Source of the DNA: JBCAWW01 sp039024315
GTDB taxonomy: Bacteria > Bacteroidota > Bacteroidia > J057
Reading direction: 5' to 3'
NCBI GenBank assembly: GCA_039024315.1
Contig: JBCCQN010000004.1
Span: 72,127-136,126 of the forward strand
DNA: 64,000 bases
This document shows, in pieces, positions 8,055 through 16,598 of the stretch. The notes below the pieces were generated by a model. The model searched no databases. It had not been told where the DNA came from and was given only the letters and a program-made list of their open reading frames with translations. A program made the translations under genes and the position numbers. Each line of letters starts with the position of its first letter. The first letter of the stretch is position 1.

Positions 8055-8798
8055 TTAGGCGAATTTACGGAGGAAGCCTGCCTTACGTTGACGCGCAACT
8101 GGGAGGCTAGCCCCATTACTCATCTCGACTAAGCCGCCGTCCGTTTTACGAAAACGACGCACGTAGCGAAGCTGGACCAAATAGGTCTGATGAATGCGAT
8201 AAAAGCCTTGGCTATGCAGCATACCTTCATAATGTTTGAGGGTTTTGCTGATTAACTCTTTGCTACCATCGGCCAGATAAAAACGAGTGTAATTGCGATC
8301 CGCTTCGAGATAAATGATGTCCTTCAGCTCAACTACTCTAAAACCTTCACTATTGGGGAGGACAATCCGCTCGGCTTGATCGCTGCGATATTGCTGTTGT
8401 AAGACATCTAACTGTTCAGCCGAAATTTCCGCCTTCGCGTCTTGTAGTTCCGCGAAGCGGGCCAAAACCTCCGCTAACTCAGATCGCTTGATCGGTTTGA
8501 GGAGATAACTAAAAGCTGCAAATTGAAAAGCACGCAGAGCATATTGATTATAAGCCGTCACAAAAACCACCTCAAATGGGCGTTCCTGCAAGGATAATAA
8601 AAGATCAAAGCCCGTCCCTTTGCGCATCTGGATATCTAGAAAGACAATATCCACCTCCACCTTTTTGAGCAGAGCCAAGCCAGTATCGACATCATCGGCT
8701 TCTCCTATGATTTCTACCGCTTGCGGAACGCTTTCAATCGTTCTCCGCAGGAGGATACGAGCATCTTTCTCATCATCAATCAGAACTGCCTTGATCAT
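8055..8798 (-). CDS. LytTR-family response regulator
   Basis: A 247-residue two-component regulator of the LytR/AlgR class. The receiver domain has the acidic pair D8-D9, phosphoacceptor Asp55 in IVFLDIQM, and the conserved Lys in YLLKPI. A LytTR DNA-binding domain follows from about residue 140 (EADRNYTRFYLADGS, then GFYRIHQTYLVQLRYVRRF). Two TPR histidine kinases of the LytS type lie directly upstream on the same strand and are its likely partners. The 70-base gap to the first kinase gene allows co-transcription. Confidence 0.93.
   Translation of the reverse strand: MIKAVLIDDEKDARILLRRTIESVPQAVEIIGEADDVDTGLALLKKVEVDIVFLDIQMRKGTGFDLLLSLQERPFEVVFVTAYNQYALRAFQFAAFSYLLKPIKRSELAEVLARFAELQDAKAEISAEQLDVLQQQYRSDQAERIVLPNSEGFRVVELKDIIYLEADRNYTRFYLADGSKELISKTLKHYEGMLHSQGFYRIHQTYLVQLRYVRRFRKTDGGLVEMSNGASLPVARQRKAGFLRKFA
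8579..8594 (-). repeat. Hairpin-AACGC repeat, copy 1
   Basis: Stem TCCT/AGGA, loop TGC, tail ACGCC. Inside the response regulator gene, sense strand, encoding the region LQERP. Confidence 0.5.
8717..8736 (+). repeat. Hairpin-AACGC repeat, copy 2
   Basis: Stem CCGC/GCGG, loop TT, tail AACGCTTTCA. Antisense to the response regulator and tail-to-tail with copy 3. Confidence 0.6.
8736..8753 (-). repeat. Hairpin-AACGC repeat, copy 3
   Basis: Stem CTCC/GGAG, loop TGC, tail AACGATTG. Together with copy 2 it forms a 37-base inverted pair, both inside the response regulator gene. Confidence 0.6.
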
Positions 8799-8818
8799 TA
8801 CTAAATATTGCTAGTGGG

Positions 8819-8852
8819 AAGTAATTAGTATAAAGTATTTAGTACTAAGAGC
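8819..8852. repeat. Partial copy of the TACTAAATACTT intergenic repeat
   Basis: In the gap upstream of the response regulator, the minus strand reads TAGTACTAAATACTTTATAC. It resembles TATACTAAATACTTTTTAC at 46027-46045. Confidence 0.45.
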
Positions 8853-8868
8853 TCGGGTGTGCTTTCTC

Positions 8869-10929
8869 TTAGTTTTCTTCGCGCCAAACTAAAGGCACCG
8901 AAAAACGCACCTCTGTTCCCATCACCGCTCCTGTTTCGTCGCGGCGTTCACTAAGGCTGAGGGAACGACCACCGCCCAAACGTTCTTCCAAAATCGTCAG
9001 TGCTTTGGGATCATGATCCAATTGGCGGTTGCGCCGAGCTTCTACTAAGCCAATGCCATCATCCATCACCTCAAAATATAGGATCGATTCATCCGCCCAA
9101 ATCTTGACTTTGATTTGGCCCCTCCCACCTTTAGGCAAGATACCATGCCAAATCGCATTTTCTGCCAGTGGCTGCAAAATGAGGGGCGGCACCATAATAT
9201 CATAAGTATCTAGGGATTCGTCGAGGACAATGTCGTACTGAAAACCATCCTCTAGGCGGTGCTGCTCCATCCGTAGGTAGCGTTGCAACATGGCAATCTC
9301 CTCTTCGAGTGAGATTTTCTCCTCTCCAGAATGATCCAGGATCCCGCGCAATAATTGTCCGAGGTCAGCCACATAATCATTTGCCCTCAACTGATCACCA
9401 TCTTGATAAAGACGTTGGATGGAATTGAGGGCGTTGAAAATAAAGTGAGGATTCATGCGCGAACGCAAAAGCCGCTGTTGGAGTTCCATAGATTTTTGGC
9501 GCAGGCGCAGGCGGTTACGCTGCATAAATAGCCACCCTAGCAAGGCTCCCAAAATCAGGGCCCCAATCAAAATGTAGATAAGAAGCGTTCGGCGAGCCGC
9601 AGATTGTTGGACCAATAGGATTTCTAAATCTTGGGAAGCCTTTTCCTCCTTGAGATCCGCAATCTCCCGTTCCTGCCGCTCTGTTTTATACTTTTTTTCC
9701 AGCTCCGCGATAGTAACTAGATTTTCTTCATTGATCATACTATCCTTGAGTTGATGATAGCGGACCCGATATGCATAAGCTTCTTTGTAGCGCCCTAATT
9801 TGGCGAGGCTTTCGTAATTGGCTATATAAGCCAAGCGTTGGAGCATTTTATTGCCCAATAGTTCGGCTTGTTTAGTCCCTTCTTCTATTGCTTTTCGTCC
9901 CGCCCTTAGCTTACCTTGCCGCACCTGAAAAGAGCCTAAATTGATCTGGGTGCGGACCAAGCCGTCATAATCTTGAGACTTTTCATAAAGCTTGAGCGCT
10001 GAATTCAAATGATATTCGGTCTTTTCGACATTTTTTTGTTGGTCATACATTTGACCAAGATTGTTGTGCGAAGAGGTGATCCCAGGCAAATCTTGCGTTT
10101 CTTCAAATATGTGCAGGGCTTTTTCGGTGTAATAGATTGCGCTATCAAACTCGAGCATGCCATAGTAAGTTCCCCCTAAAACTTGATAAGAGTGAGCCAT
10201 GCCGTTAGGATTTTCTTGTTTTCTCCTCAATCGGAGAACGCTTCTTTGAGTCTCAATGGCCTTATCAAAATTTTCTAGACGAGCCCAAAGGGTACTGATG
10301 ATGTTGGTCAGGGTTATCTCTTTGCCCAAGTCCCCTTGTTCCTGCGCAAGCTTTACCGCTACTTGTAGTACTTCCATCGCCTCTGGCGAACGCCCATTAT
10401 CGAGTAAAAACTGACTGTAGAGATAGCGCGTACGAATATCAGTATCAATGGCCTGCTCATCATTTTTGCTGGCCGCAGCACCGAGTACTAAGGCTTGCTT
10501 GAAGTACTCTTCCGCTTCGGGTCGGTACAAATTGGCCGCTGCCGAACCTAGCTTTTGATAGGCTTCTTGCTTGTAGAGGAGACGCTCGTATTGTTCTGAC
10601 CAATCAAAAATCCGTTGTGCTTGCTGCCATGCGTACTCCCAATCCCCCGCATTTAAATAAAAGTCATAATAAAGCATGAGGGTATAAAATTGCCCCTTGG
10701 TAAACTGAAGAGAGTCGGCTAAGCAACCTGCCTCATTGACCACGGCCAAACCCAGAGGAGGATTGCGCGTAAACAAACGCTGACTATAACGTAGACCCGT
10801 CATTACCTTCATTGTATCCTCTGGAAGCACCAACCAGAGGTTTTTCAAGCTATCGATTTGGGCATTTTGCCCCAACAGACTGGCAAGACTGAGCCACAGC
10901 AATAGCCAAAAACTGCTAAGGGTTTTCAT
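8869..10929 (-). CDS. TPR sensor histidine kinase, LytS type
   Basis: A 686-residue sensor kinase. I start it at MKTLSSFWLLLWL, which gives a clean signal peptide; nine further residues are possible upstream. A periplasmic block of TPR repeats (about residues 80-400) and a coiled coil lead to one membrane segment (TLLIYILIGALILGALLGWL). The cytoplasmic His_kinase domain follows, with the phospho-His in MNPHFIFNALNSIQ and an ATPase region around PPLILQPLAENAIWHGI. It probably phosphorylates the LytTR regulator just downstream. It is a paralogue of the kinase encoded directly upstream, and an intrinsic terminator separates the two. Confidence 0.9.
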   Translation of the reverse strand: MKTLSSFWLLLWLSLASLLGQNAQIDSLKNLWLVLPEDTMKVMTGLRYSQRLFTRNPPLGLAVVNEAGCLADSLQFTKGQFYTLMLYYDFYLNAGDWEYAWQQAQRIFDWSEQYERLLYKQEAYQKLGSAAANLYRPEAEEYFKQALVLGAAASKNDEQAIDTDIRTRYLYSQFLLDNGRSPEAMEVLQVAVKLAQEQGDLGKEITLTNIISTLWARLENFDKAIETQRSVLRLRRKQENPNGMAHSYQVLGGTYYGMLEFDSAIYYTEKALHIFEETQDLPGITSSHNNLGQMYDQQKNVEKTEYHLNSALKLYEKSQDYDGLVRTQINLGSFQVRQGKLRAGRKAIEEGTKQAELLGNKMLQRLAYIANYESLAKLGRYKEAYAYRVRYHQLKDSMINEENLVTIAELEKKYKTERQEREIADLKEEKASQDLEILLVQQSAARRTLLIYILIGALILGALLGWLFMQRNRLRLRQKSMELQQRLLRSRMNPHFIFNALNSIQRLYQDGDQLRANDYVADLGQLLRGILDHSGEEKISLEEEIAMLQRYLRMEQHRLEDGFQYDIVLDESLDTYDIMVPPLILQPLAENAIWHGILPKGGRGQIKVKIWADESILYFEVMDDGIGLVEARRNRQLDHDPKALTILEERLGGGRSLSLSERRDETGAVMGTEVRFSVPLVWREEN
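9582..9599 (-). repeat. Hairpin-AACGC repeat, copy 4
   Basis: Stem CGGC/GCCG, loop TC, tail AACGCTTC. Inside the first kinase gene at the start of the membrane segment, sense strand. Confidence 0.55.
10222..10244 (+). repeat. Hairpin-AACGC repeat, copy 5
   Basis: Stem TCTCC/GGAGA, loop TCAATC, tail ACGCTTC. Antisense inside the TPR region of the first kinase. Confidence 0.55.
10378..10396 (+). repeat. Hairpin-AACGC repeat, copy 6
   Basis: Stem CGCC/GGCG, loop TCT, tail AACGCCCA. Antisense inside the TPR region of the first kinase. Confidence 0.5.
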
Positions 10930-10953
10930 AGTGCAACGGTTTCTGAAGGCTGA

Positions 10954-10988
10954 CAAAAAAGATATCCACTCGAAAGGAGCGGATATCT
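10954..10988 (-). terminator. Intrinsic terminator between the two kinase genes
   Basis: On the minus strand a 12-bp stem AGATATCCGCTC/GAGTGGATATCT with loop CTTTC is followed by a run of six T. It ends only about 25 bases before the start of the downstream kinase. It therefore stops the upstream kinase transcript or acts as a leader attenuator. Confidence 0.8.
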
Positions 10989-11129
10989 ATACCGTCTTTT
11001 TAAAACGGCAATGGGGCTGGTTTCTAACTTTTTTTCCTTACATGATTGATGCCCTAAAGCATTGACTCTAAGGTAGTCGCTTCTCATCTCTGCTTCAATG
11101 GCCAATGATCCTCGGGTCATGCTGTTTGA

Positions 11130-13184
11130 TTATTTGGTCGTATCCAATGATCCGCTTGATAGCTTAAGGGGTATAAATAGCCTCGCTTCCGTACCTAAAG
11201 TCTCACCATGGGTATCCTTACGCTCTCGTAAATGGAAGCCCGATTCCAGCCCCAAACGTTCGTTAAGGATATTGAGAGCCTTAGGCTGATGCCGATCATG
11301 TTGCTTTTGCTGACTACGGCTCAAGCCAACGCCATTATCTATAATTTGGCATTCAAGTCTGTCTTGATTCCAGCTAAAATTGATTTCAATCAAACCTTCT
11401 TTTTCTAAGGGAGCAATACCATGCCAGATAGCATTCTCTACCAATGGTTGCAAGATCAAAGGAGGAACCAGCGTCTGATAGGCGTCAATTCCCGCCGGTA
11501 AATGTAAGGCGTAACGAAAACCGTTTTCAAGGCGATACTGTTCCATTCGCAGATATAGCTCTAAGGTGCGTAGTTCATCCACCAAGGGAATCCATTCTTG
11601 CCCAGACTGATCTAAAATATCATTCATCAACTGCCCAAATCCTTCTAGATACTCGTTGGCGCGTTCCGTATCACGGTCCTGAAATAAACGCTGGATAGAG
11701 TTCAAGGCATTGAACAAAAAATGAGGGTTCATTTGGGAACGTAAAAGCCGCTGCTGGAGGTCAGTATCTTGGGCTTTTTGGCGCAATGCTTGGCGATGCC
11801 AAAACCACCAACCCAAAAGCACCGCTCCCCCTATCACCAAAATCAAAATAATGATGATCGGTAAAAACTGATCGTTACGCAGGCGACTCTGCACCAAAAT
11901 CGCTTCTTGCTTCAACTGGGTTTCCTCTAGGCGAGCGACTTCTTTCTGGGCTTTTTCCTCCTCAAACTTAGCCTCTATTTTCTCGAGTTTTACTAGCCTC
12001 TCTGCATTCAAGCTGCTGTCCTTGAGCTGATGATATTGGCTGAGATATTGATAAGCTTCTTGGTGCTTGGCTTGTTGCTGTAGGGCCTCAGCGAGACTTT
12101 TGTAAGCAAGGCGAATTAGGAGTGCATTGTCCATTTCCAATGCTTGCGCTTCTCCTTGGCGTAGGTACTGCAGCCCGAGTCGTGTTTGCCCTAGTTTTGT
12201 CTCTAGTAATCCCCAGTTAATCAGAGTTCGGATTTGCGGGGGCTTGTCATTGGCGGCTTGATAAATACGATAAGCTTCTTGATACAAAGGACGAATCTTC
12301 TCTAGCTTTCCTTGCTTTTCATATACAAGGGCAAGATTGTTGAGAGTACCAGCTAGTCCTATCATGTTTTTGATCTGCCGATTGTGCTTGATCGCGAGAT
12401 CCAAATAATGTTTAGCGCTGTCCAATTGCCCTGATTGCATAAAAAAAGCGCCTATGTTTTGCTCCCCAATCACCATCTGAGGGAGATGATTACGCTCCTT
12501 GCGGTAGGCGTATGCTTTCCGCAAATAGGGTTCTGCCTTTTCTATTTGCTCTGTTTCTAACCAGAGCTTGCCTAGCATGCTGTAATAAGGGATGAGGCTT
12601 TGCCGTTCTCTCGCAGTCGTATCTCCTTTAGTAGAAACCAAGCTTTCAATTTGTGCAAGGGCATCTTCGTAGCGCCCCTCTTCTTGCAACCAGATGGCAT
12701 AATAATATTTTATTCTCTCTAAGTAAGTCTTTTTACGTACTGCCTTGGCCGCTTCAATCGCAGTAATAAAATATGCCTCAGTTTGTGGGAGAGACAGCCT
12801 CAGGGCAGTTTGAGCCATTTCTGCTGTGGCTACGGCCCGAAAGTTAGCTTTGGGGTTTCTCTCCGAGAACGCTAATAATTTTTGAGCATGCTCATGCGCT
12901 TCCTGCCATTTACCGGCATTGCCCGCTAAGTAGCAATACTGTATTTGAGCATTAAAACTAGCCTTGCTAAAGCCCAAACTATCTCCCAAGCAGGAGGCCC
13001 GATCTGTAAGGTAGTAGGACCACTCTGGATAGTGAGACATCAACTGCCGGCCCAAGCGAAAAGCTTTTTGTACTTTGTGGGTATCAGCAGGCATTGCTTC
13101 CCAAACGAGAAGAACACTATCTAGCCCTTGGGCAATTAGTCCCAGAGGCATCAAAAAGGCCGAGAGTAGCAATAGTCTGCCCAT
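11130..13184 (-). CDS. Second TPR sensor histidine kinase, LytS type
   Basis: A 684-residue paralogue of the downstream kinase with the same plan. MGRLLLLSAFLMPLGLIAQG makes a signal peptide, TPR repeats fill about residues 80-390, and a coiled coil and one membrane segment (FLPIIIILILVIGGAVLLGWWF) precede a His_kinase domain with MNPHFLFNALNSIQRLF and PPLILQPLVENAIWHGI. No response regulator gene sits immediately next to it, so it may share the LytTR regulator at 8055-8798. Start choice is between 13184 and an upstream ATG at 13208. Tandem duplication of a sensor is the simplest origin; the ligands are unknown. Confidence 0.9.
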   Translation of the reverse strand: MGRLLLLSAFLMPLGLIAQGLDSVLLVWEAMPADTHKVQKAFRLGRQLMSHYPEWSYYLTDRASCLGDSLGFSKASFNAQIQYCYLAGNAGKWQEAHEHAQKLLAFSERNPKANFRAVATAEMAQTALRLSLPQTEAYFITAIEAAKAVRKKTYLERIKYYYAIWLQEEGRYEDALAQIESLVSTKGDTTARERQSLIPYYSMLGKLWLETEQIEKAEPYLRKAYAYRKERNHLPQMVIGEQNIGAFFMQSGQLDSAKHYLDLAIKHNRQIKNMIGLAGTLNNLALVYEKQGKLEKIRPLYQEAYRIYQAANDKPPQIRTLINWGLLETKLGQTRLGLQYLRQGEAQALEMDNALLIRLAYKSLAEALQQQAKHQEAYQYLSQYHQLKDSSLNAERLVKLEKIEAKFEEEKAQKEVARLEETQLKQEAILVQSRLRNDQFLPIIIILILVIGGAVLLGWWFWHRQALRQKAQDTDLQQRLLRSQMNPHFLFNALNSIQRLFQDRDTERANEYLEGFGQLMNDILDQSGQEWIPLVDELRTLELYLRMEQYRLENGFRYALHLPAGIDAYQTLVPPLILQPLVENAIWHGIAPLEKEGLIEINFSWNQDRLECQIIDNGVGLSRSQQKQHDRHQPKALNILNERLGLESGFHLRERKDTHGETLGTEARLFIPLKLSSGSLDTTK
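11659..11676 (-). repeat. Hairpin-AACGC repeat, copy 7
   Basis: Stem CCGT/ACGG, loop GAT, tail AACGCGCC. Sense strand of the second kinase gene; the tail departs from AACGCT. Confidence 0.35.
12858..12876 (+). repeat. Hairpin-AACGC repeat, copy 8
   Basis: Stem TTCTC/GAGAA, loop TCC, tail CGCTAA, so the AACGCTAA tail overlaps the stem. Antisense in the second kinase gene. Confidence 0.5.
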
Positions 13185-13334
13185 AGCATTAGTAGAAGTA
13201 GCAAACAATCGGAAAGAGTGCTAGGCAAGCTGAAATGAAGTTACAAATTGAAGGGAGCAAGGTCAATTTCAAAATTCTCTGCGTCATCGTTTTTATGATT
13301 TTGATTTAATTGCTGTAGGTAGTGGAATAGCTTT

Positions 13335-13470
13335 GTTAAGCACTTGGACAATAGTATCAAGTATTAAGATCCCAAAAAATGGGCTAAAATGGTCCATTAA
13401 GCCTCTTCACCTCTGTACTGAATACTCCCGAAAGCTTTCGGGATACTTTCTAATCTGTACTGAAGAGGCA
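13335..13470. repeat. Long intergenic repeat, copy A
   Basis: AAGCACTTGGACAATAGTAT with the following CAAGTATTAAGATCCC corresponds closely to 45951-45995. About 40 bases on, CTCTGTACTGAATACTCCCG again parallels the second half of that copy. The palindrome CCCGAAAGCTTTCGGG lies in its right half. Confidence 0.5.
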
Positions 13471-13542
13471 ATCAAGGAAAGCTAATATTTATTGACTTAC
13501 TCCCAATGAGACTGGTCTTAGTGGGATCAGTTGGGGTTCGTT

Positions 13543-13567
13543 TTCCGCTTCGCGGAACGCTTATCTC
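13543..13567 (+). repeat. Hairpin-AACGC repeat, copy 9
   Basis: Intergenic copy with a 6-bp stem TTCCGC/GCGGAA, loop TTC, tail CGCTTATCTC. One of the clearest examples. Confidence 0.75.
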
Positions 13568-13638
13568 TGTTGGATGATAGTTGCATGCAAGCATCTAAAT
13601 CAGTTTTTGCCAGCACTTACAGCATAAATCGTCCAAAA

Positions 13639-13657
13639 TGAGCGTTCTGCGCAGCAA
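13639..13657 (-). repeat. Hairpin-AACGC repeat, copy 10
   Basis: Intergenic copy, TTGC/GCAG with one G-T pair, loop TGC, tail AACGCTCA. Confidence 0.6.
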
Positions 13658-13863
13658 TAATAAAGCCAAAACCGCCCCTGTATTCTCCCCAAAAATGAGA
13701 GAAAATGCCACAACAAATTGGGCTGATTTTTTTTATTCCGCATACTTCTAAAGCGCTACTCAACGGCCTTGATTTATCGCCAAGATGCGCTACCAATGGT
13801 TAGATCTCAAGGCAGACTTAGCCTGAGGTATTTTTGAGCGAACAATCGGTAAGGATAAATGAC

Positions 13864-15006
13864 CTAATCAACAATGAAGGTTTCGATATAGCGCCTGTCA
13901 TTGGTGGCAAGCACGACGAAGTATTTGCCGATGGGAAGGCTTTCGGCATAGGTCAGGAGGTTTTGGCGATTGGCTTCGATCTCGCCATAGTAGAGCAGCA
14001 CAATTTCGCGGTATTCCTCATCCAAAATCTTTACCTGTACCCTTTGGCTTTCCGTGGAAGCAAAGCGTACGTTGAGTCCGTAGCCGGGACCGAGTAGGTC
14101 TCTGGAGATCTCCAAATTGAAACCATCAGGATTTTCGGTGGTGCGGACCTTGAAGGGATTGGAATAAACAATCTGTCCAAATTTATCGACATTTTTGATC
14201 CGATAGTAGTAGGTCCTATTTTTTTCTACCTCAGGATCATAAAAGGTATAAGCCAATGATTCTCGACTGTTACCATTGGCCCTCAAGCTTCCCAGTTCGC
14301 TATATTGTACGCCATCGCGGCTGCGTTCCACGAAGTGGAAAAAACAATCATTTTCTTCCGTAGTATTGAAACGAATGGTCATGATCCCTTCTACAAAACG
14401 AGCCTGTAAAGAGCGATACTTAGTGGCAGGAATCAGGTTGCGACGCCGAGAATTGATGCGCCAGCGATGGTTGATACGTACAAAGGCCATCGCTGGGTCG
14501 GGCTCCAATTGCATATAGTTCCAAGCGTTGTTTTTCTCGTCGGGAAGATTGATCGATCGTTCCCCTTCTTGCCCTTCTCGATAGACATCTCTCACCGGTA
14601 GGAAGCTAACACTCCTTTCGCGATTGAAGTAAAAAGCGTCCACTGTACGTCCTTGAGGATTTTGTAAAAAGGCAAAGTTACCGGTTTCGGGTCCCGTTTT
14701 CTCTCTTTCTTCCAGGGCAGGGCTTTTGCTCAGATCTATATCAATACCTGAGGAGGTCTTGAGTTTGTATCCTAGTCGGAGAACGCTCAGTGGGGCAATC
14801 CGAAGATTGGCCGGAAACTGAATCGCATACTCTCGGGTAATAAGCAAATAGCCTTCGAGAGAAATTTCTTCTTGCACTGAAGGATTGAAGAGATCAATAT
14901 AATGGCTAGCATTGCCGGGCACAAAGCGGGAGATCTCCACCTCCTGCCCCATCGTGATCAAGGGAATGCAAAATAATAAGCCAAGGATATGTCTCTTCAA
15001 CTGCAA
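13864..15006 (-). CDS. Secreted lamin-tail-like protein with T9SS sorting domain
   Basis: A 380-residue exported protein. MQLKRHILGLLFCIPLITMGQ is a signal peptide. Residues about 22-170 resemble a lamin-tail-like beta domain (ISRFVPGNASHYIDLFNPS, then LEGYLLITREYAIQFP). A fibronectin-III-like segment follows (FHFVERSRDGVQYSELGSL, AYTFYDPEVEKNRTYYYRIK). The C-terminal ~75 residues (VQVKILDEEYREI, then LPIGKYFVVLATNDRRYIETFIVD) have the shape of a type A T9SS sorting domain. It is likely surface-bound or secreted. Three bases separate it from tyrS upstream, so the two are probably co-transcribed. Its function is unknown. Confidence 0.75.
   Translation of the reverse strand: MQLKRHILGLLFCIPLITMGQEVEISRFVPGNASHYIDLFNPSVQEEISLEGYLLITREYAIQFPANLRIAPLSVLRLGYKLKTSSGIDIDLSKSPALEEREKTGPETGNFAFLQNPQGRTVDAFYFNRERSVSFLPVRDVYREGQEGERSINLPDEKNNAWNYMQLEPDPAMAFVRINHRWRINSRRRNLIPATKYRSLQARFVEGIMTIRFNTTEENDCFFHFVERSRDGVQYSELGSLRANGNSRESLAYTFYDPEVEKNRTYYYRIKNVDKFGQIVYSNPFKVRTTENPDGFNLEISRDLLGPGYGLNVRFASTESQRVQVKILDEEYREIVLLYYGEIEANRQNLLTYAESLPIGKYFVVLATNDRRYIETFIVD
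14321..14340 (-). repeat. Hairpin-AACGC repeat, copy 11
   Basis: 6-bp stem TTCCAC/GTGGAA, loop TTC, tail CGCAG. Sense strand at the FN3-like VERSRDG motif, so chance is possible. Confidence 0.4.
14770..14789 (+). repeat. Hairpin-AACGC repeat, copy 12
   Basis: Short stem TCC/GGA, loop TAGTC, tail GAACGCTCA. Weak stem but canonical tail. Confidence 0.35.
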
Positions 15007-15009
15007 GGT

Positions 15010-16308
15010 TTATTCACTTATTTCAATGATAAATTTGTTCTTCTTGCCTTTTTGTAAAAACAGGTAACGATCAAAAAAGAGGTCTGAGGTTTGTATAGTA
15101 GCGTTGCTATCGGTAATAGCTTCCATATTGACCTTGACGGATTTATCCTTTTCGATCGCTCGACGCGCCTCACCGTTCGACGAAGTCGCCCCAATCTGAG
15201 TCAGCAAATTTAAAACGCCTATTCCTTCCGCAATATCGGCCTTAGTAAGTGTCTTGAGGTCAGAGGCCTTGGCGACTTCGGTCCATTGCTTGGCGTTGAG
15301 TTTTTGCAAGGCTTCTTTACTTTTGATGCGACCAAAGAAGAAGTCTGTCATCAATTTAGCATTTTCTAAGCCCTCTGTGCCATGTAGGCGTTCGGTCAGT
15401 TCTTCAGCCAATTGGCTATGCAATTGACGACGAGCCGGATCCTCATGGTGAGTGGCAATCATGGTCTCAAGCGTTTCGCGATCCTTGAGGGAGAAGATTT
15501 TGGCACATTTGATGACGTCTTCATCAGACAGACCCAGCCAGTATTGATAAAATTCATAAGGCGTAGTGCGTTCTGGGTCTAGCCAGACATTTTTCCCGCC
15601 TGCGGTTTTACCAAGTTTAGCCCCAGTTGCCCCCGTAAGGAGGGGACAAACCACTGCGAAAGCTTTTTCTTCATGTCCCAACTTACGGCGAATCAGTTCT
15701 GTACCAGTAGTGATATTGCCCCATTGATCAGAACCTCCTACTTGTAATTTGACACCTTCGTTTTCGTAGAGATGTAAAAAATCATAGCCTTGCAAAAGCT
15801 GGTAGGCAAACTCAGTGTAGGATAAGCCCGAATCACTGGCAATCCGCTTTTTAACCGACTCTTTGCCCATCATATAGCTGATGGTAATATGCTTACCCAC
15901 ATCTCGCAAAAAGTCCAAGAAGCCAATGCCTTGGAACCAGTCATAATTATTGACCATGCGGGCGGGATTTTCTGGGGTTTCAAAATCCATAAAGCGAGCT
16001 AACTGATCACGGATAGCGGCAGCATTGGCATCAACTTGTTCAGCGCTCATGAGCGGACGTTCAGCATCCTTCCCTGATGGATCTCCCACGCGGGCCGTAG
16101 CGCCCCCCACTAACAAAACAGGGTAATGTCCATGTCGTTGCAGGTGTACCATCATCATTACTGGCACCATATTGCCGATATGCATAGAGTTACCGGTAGG
16201 GTCAACCCCCAGATAACCAGATACTTTGTGCTCGTTTAGGTATTCTTCGGTTCCGGATATCAGGTCATGGATCAGACCACGCCAACGTAATTCTTCAATA
16301 AAACTCAT
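15010..16308 (-). CDS. tyrS: Tyrosyl-tRNA synthetase
   Basis: Charges tRNA-Tyr in the cytoplasm. It has the class I hallmarks of TyrRS: a HIGN motif (DPTGNSMHIGNMVPV), the tyrosine-binding QLLQGYDFLHLY and QVGGSDQWGNI segments, and a KMSKS-like loop reading KLGKT. The C-terminal part carries an S4-like RNA-binding domain (ARRAIEKDKSVKVN). At 432 residues from MSFIEELRWRGLI it is normal length. I prefer this start to an ATG five codons upstream because it aligns with the family N-terminus. Confidence 0.96.
   Translation of the reverse strand: MSFIEELRWRGLIHDLISGTEEYLNEHKVSGYLGVDPTGNSMHIGNMVPVMMMVHLQRHGHYPVLLVGGATARVGDPSGKDAERPLMSAEQVDANAAAIRDQLARFMDFETPENPARMVNNYDWFQGIGFLDFLRDVGKHITISYMMGKESVKKRIASDSGLSYTEFAYQLLQGYDFLHLYENEGVKLQVGGSDQWGNITTGTELIRRKLGHEEKAFAVVCPLLTGATGAKLGKTAGGKNVWLDPERTTPYEFYQYWLGLSDEDVIKCAKIFSLKDRETLETMIATHHEDPARRQLHSQLAEELTERLHGTEGLENAKLMTDFFFGRIKSKEALQKLNAKQWTEVAKASDLKTLTKADIAEGIGVLNLLTQIGATSSNGEARRAIEKDKSVKVNMEAITDSNATIQTSDLFFDRYLFLQKGKKNKFIIEISE
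15566..15587 (-). repeat. Hairpin-AACGC repeat, copy 13
   Basis: Stem TCTGG/CCAGA, loop CTAGAC, tail ACGCAC. Encodes the conserved LDPERT of TyrRS on the sense strand; may be coincidental. Confidence 0.3.
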
Positions 16309-16598
16309 AAAAAGACTTGCCACTGAAAATTAAGGAGCTGCAATTTACGAGGCCTAGCTAACTTCACCAACCCACTCTTATTTTATATATTGATTTGGTC
16401 CTTTTTCCGAAATCTCGAATAAAATGCCGAAATTGCGGCTGTAAGGGATAATAATTTCCTTCATTCTAACATAATTTTCAGGCGGTCTTAGCGTTAGGAG
16501 ACGGTAAGCCCAGATTTATTTCCTGAGCATTTTTTATGTATCTTGCTTTTATAGGTTCGACTCAGTGTTATCCTAGGAACACAACACTTTCGATACAA

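Larger units (their letters stand above)
13185..13863. other. Repeat-rich intergenic region
   Basis: This gap of about 680 bases has no credible gene. It contains a long intergenic repeat (13335-13470) that includes the perfect palindrome CCCGAAAGCTTTCGGG, and two copies of the hairpin-AACGC repeat (13543-13567 and 13639-13657). The promoter of the second kinase should lie near its left end. The right end lies just downstream of the stop of the lamin-tail-like gene. Confidence 0.6.

Noticed and set aside
7656..8132. Open frames across the tRNA-Ser gene
   Set aside because: They are shadows of the tRNA and terminator, without protein features.
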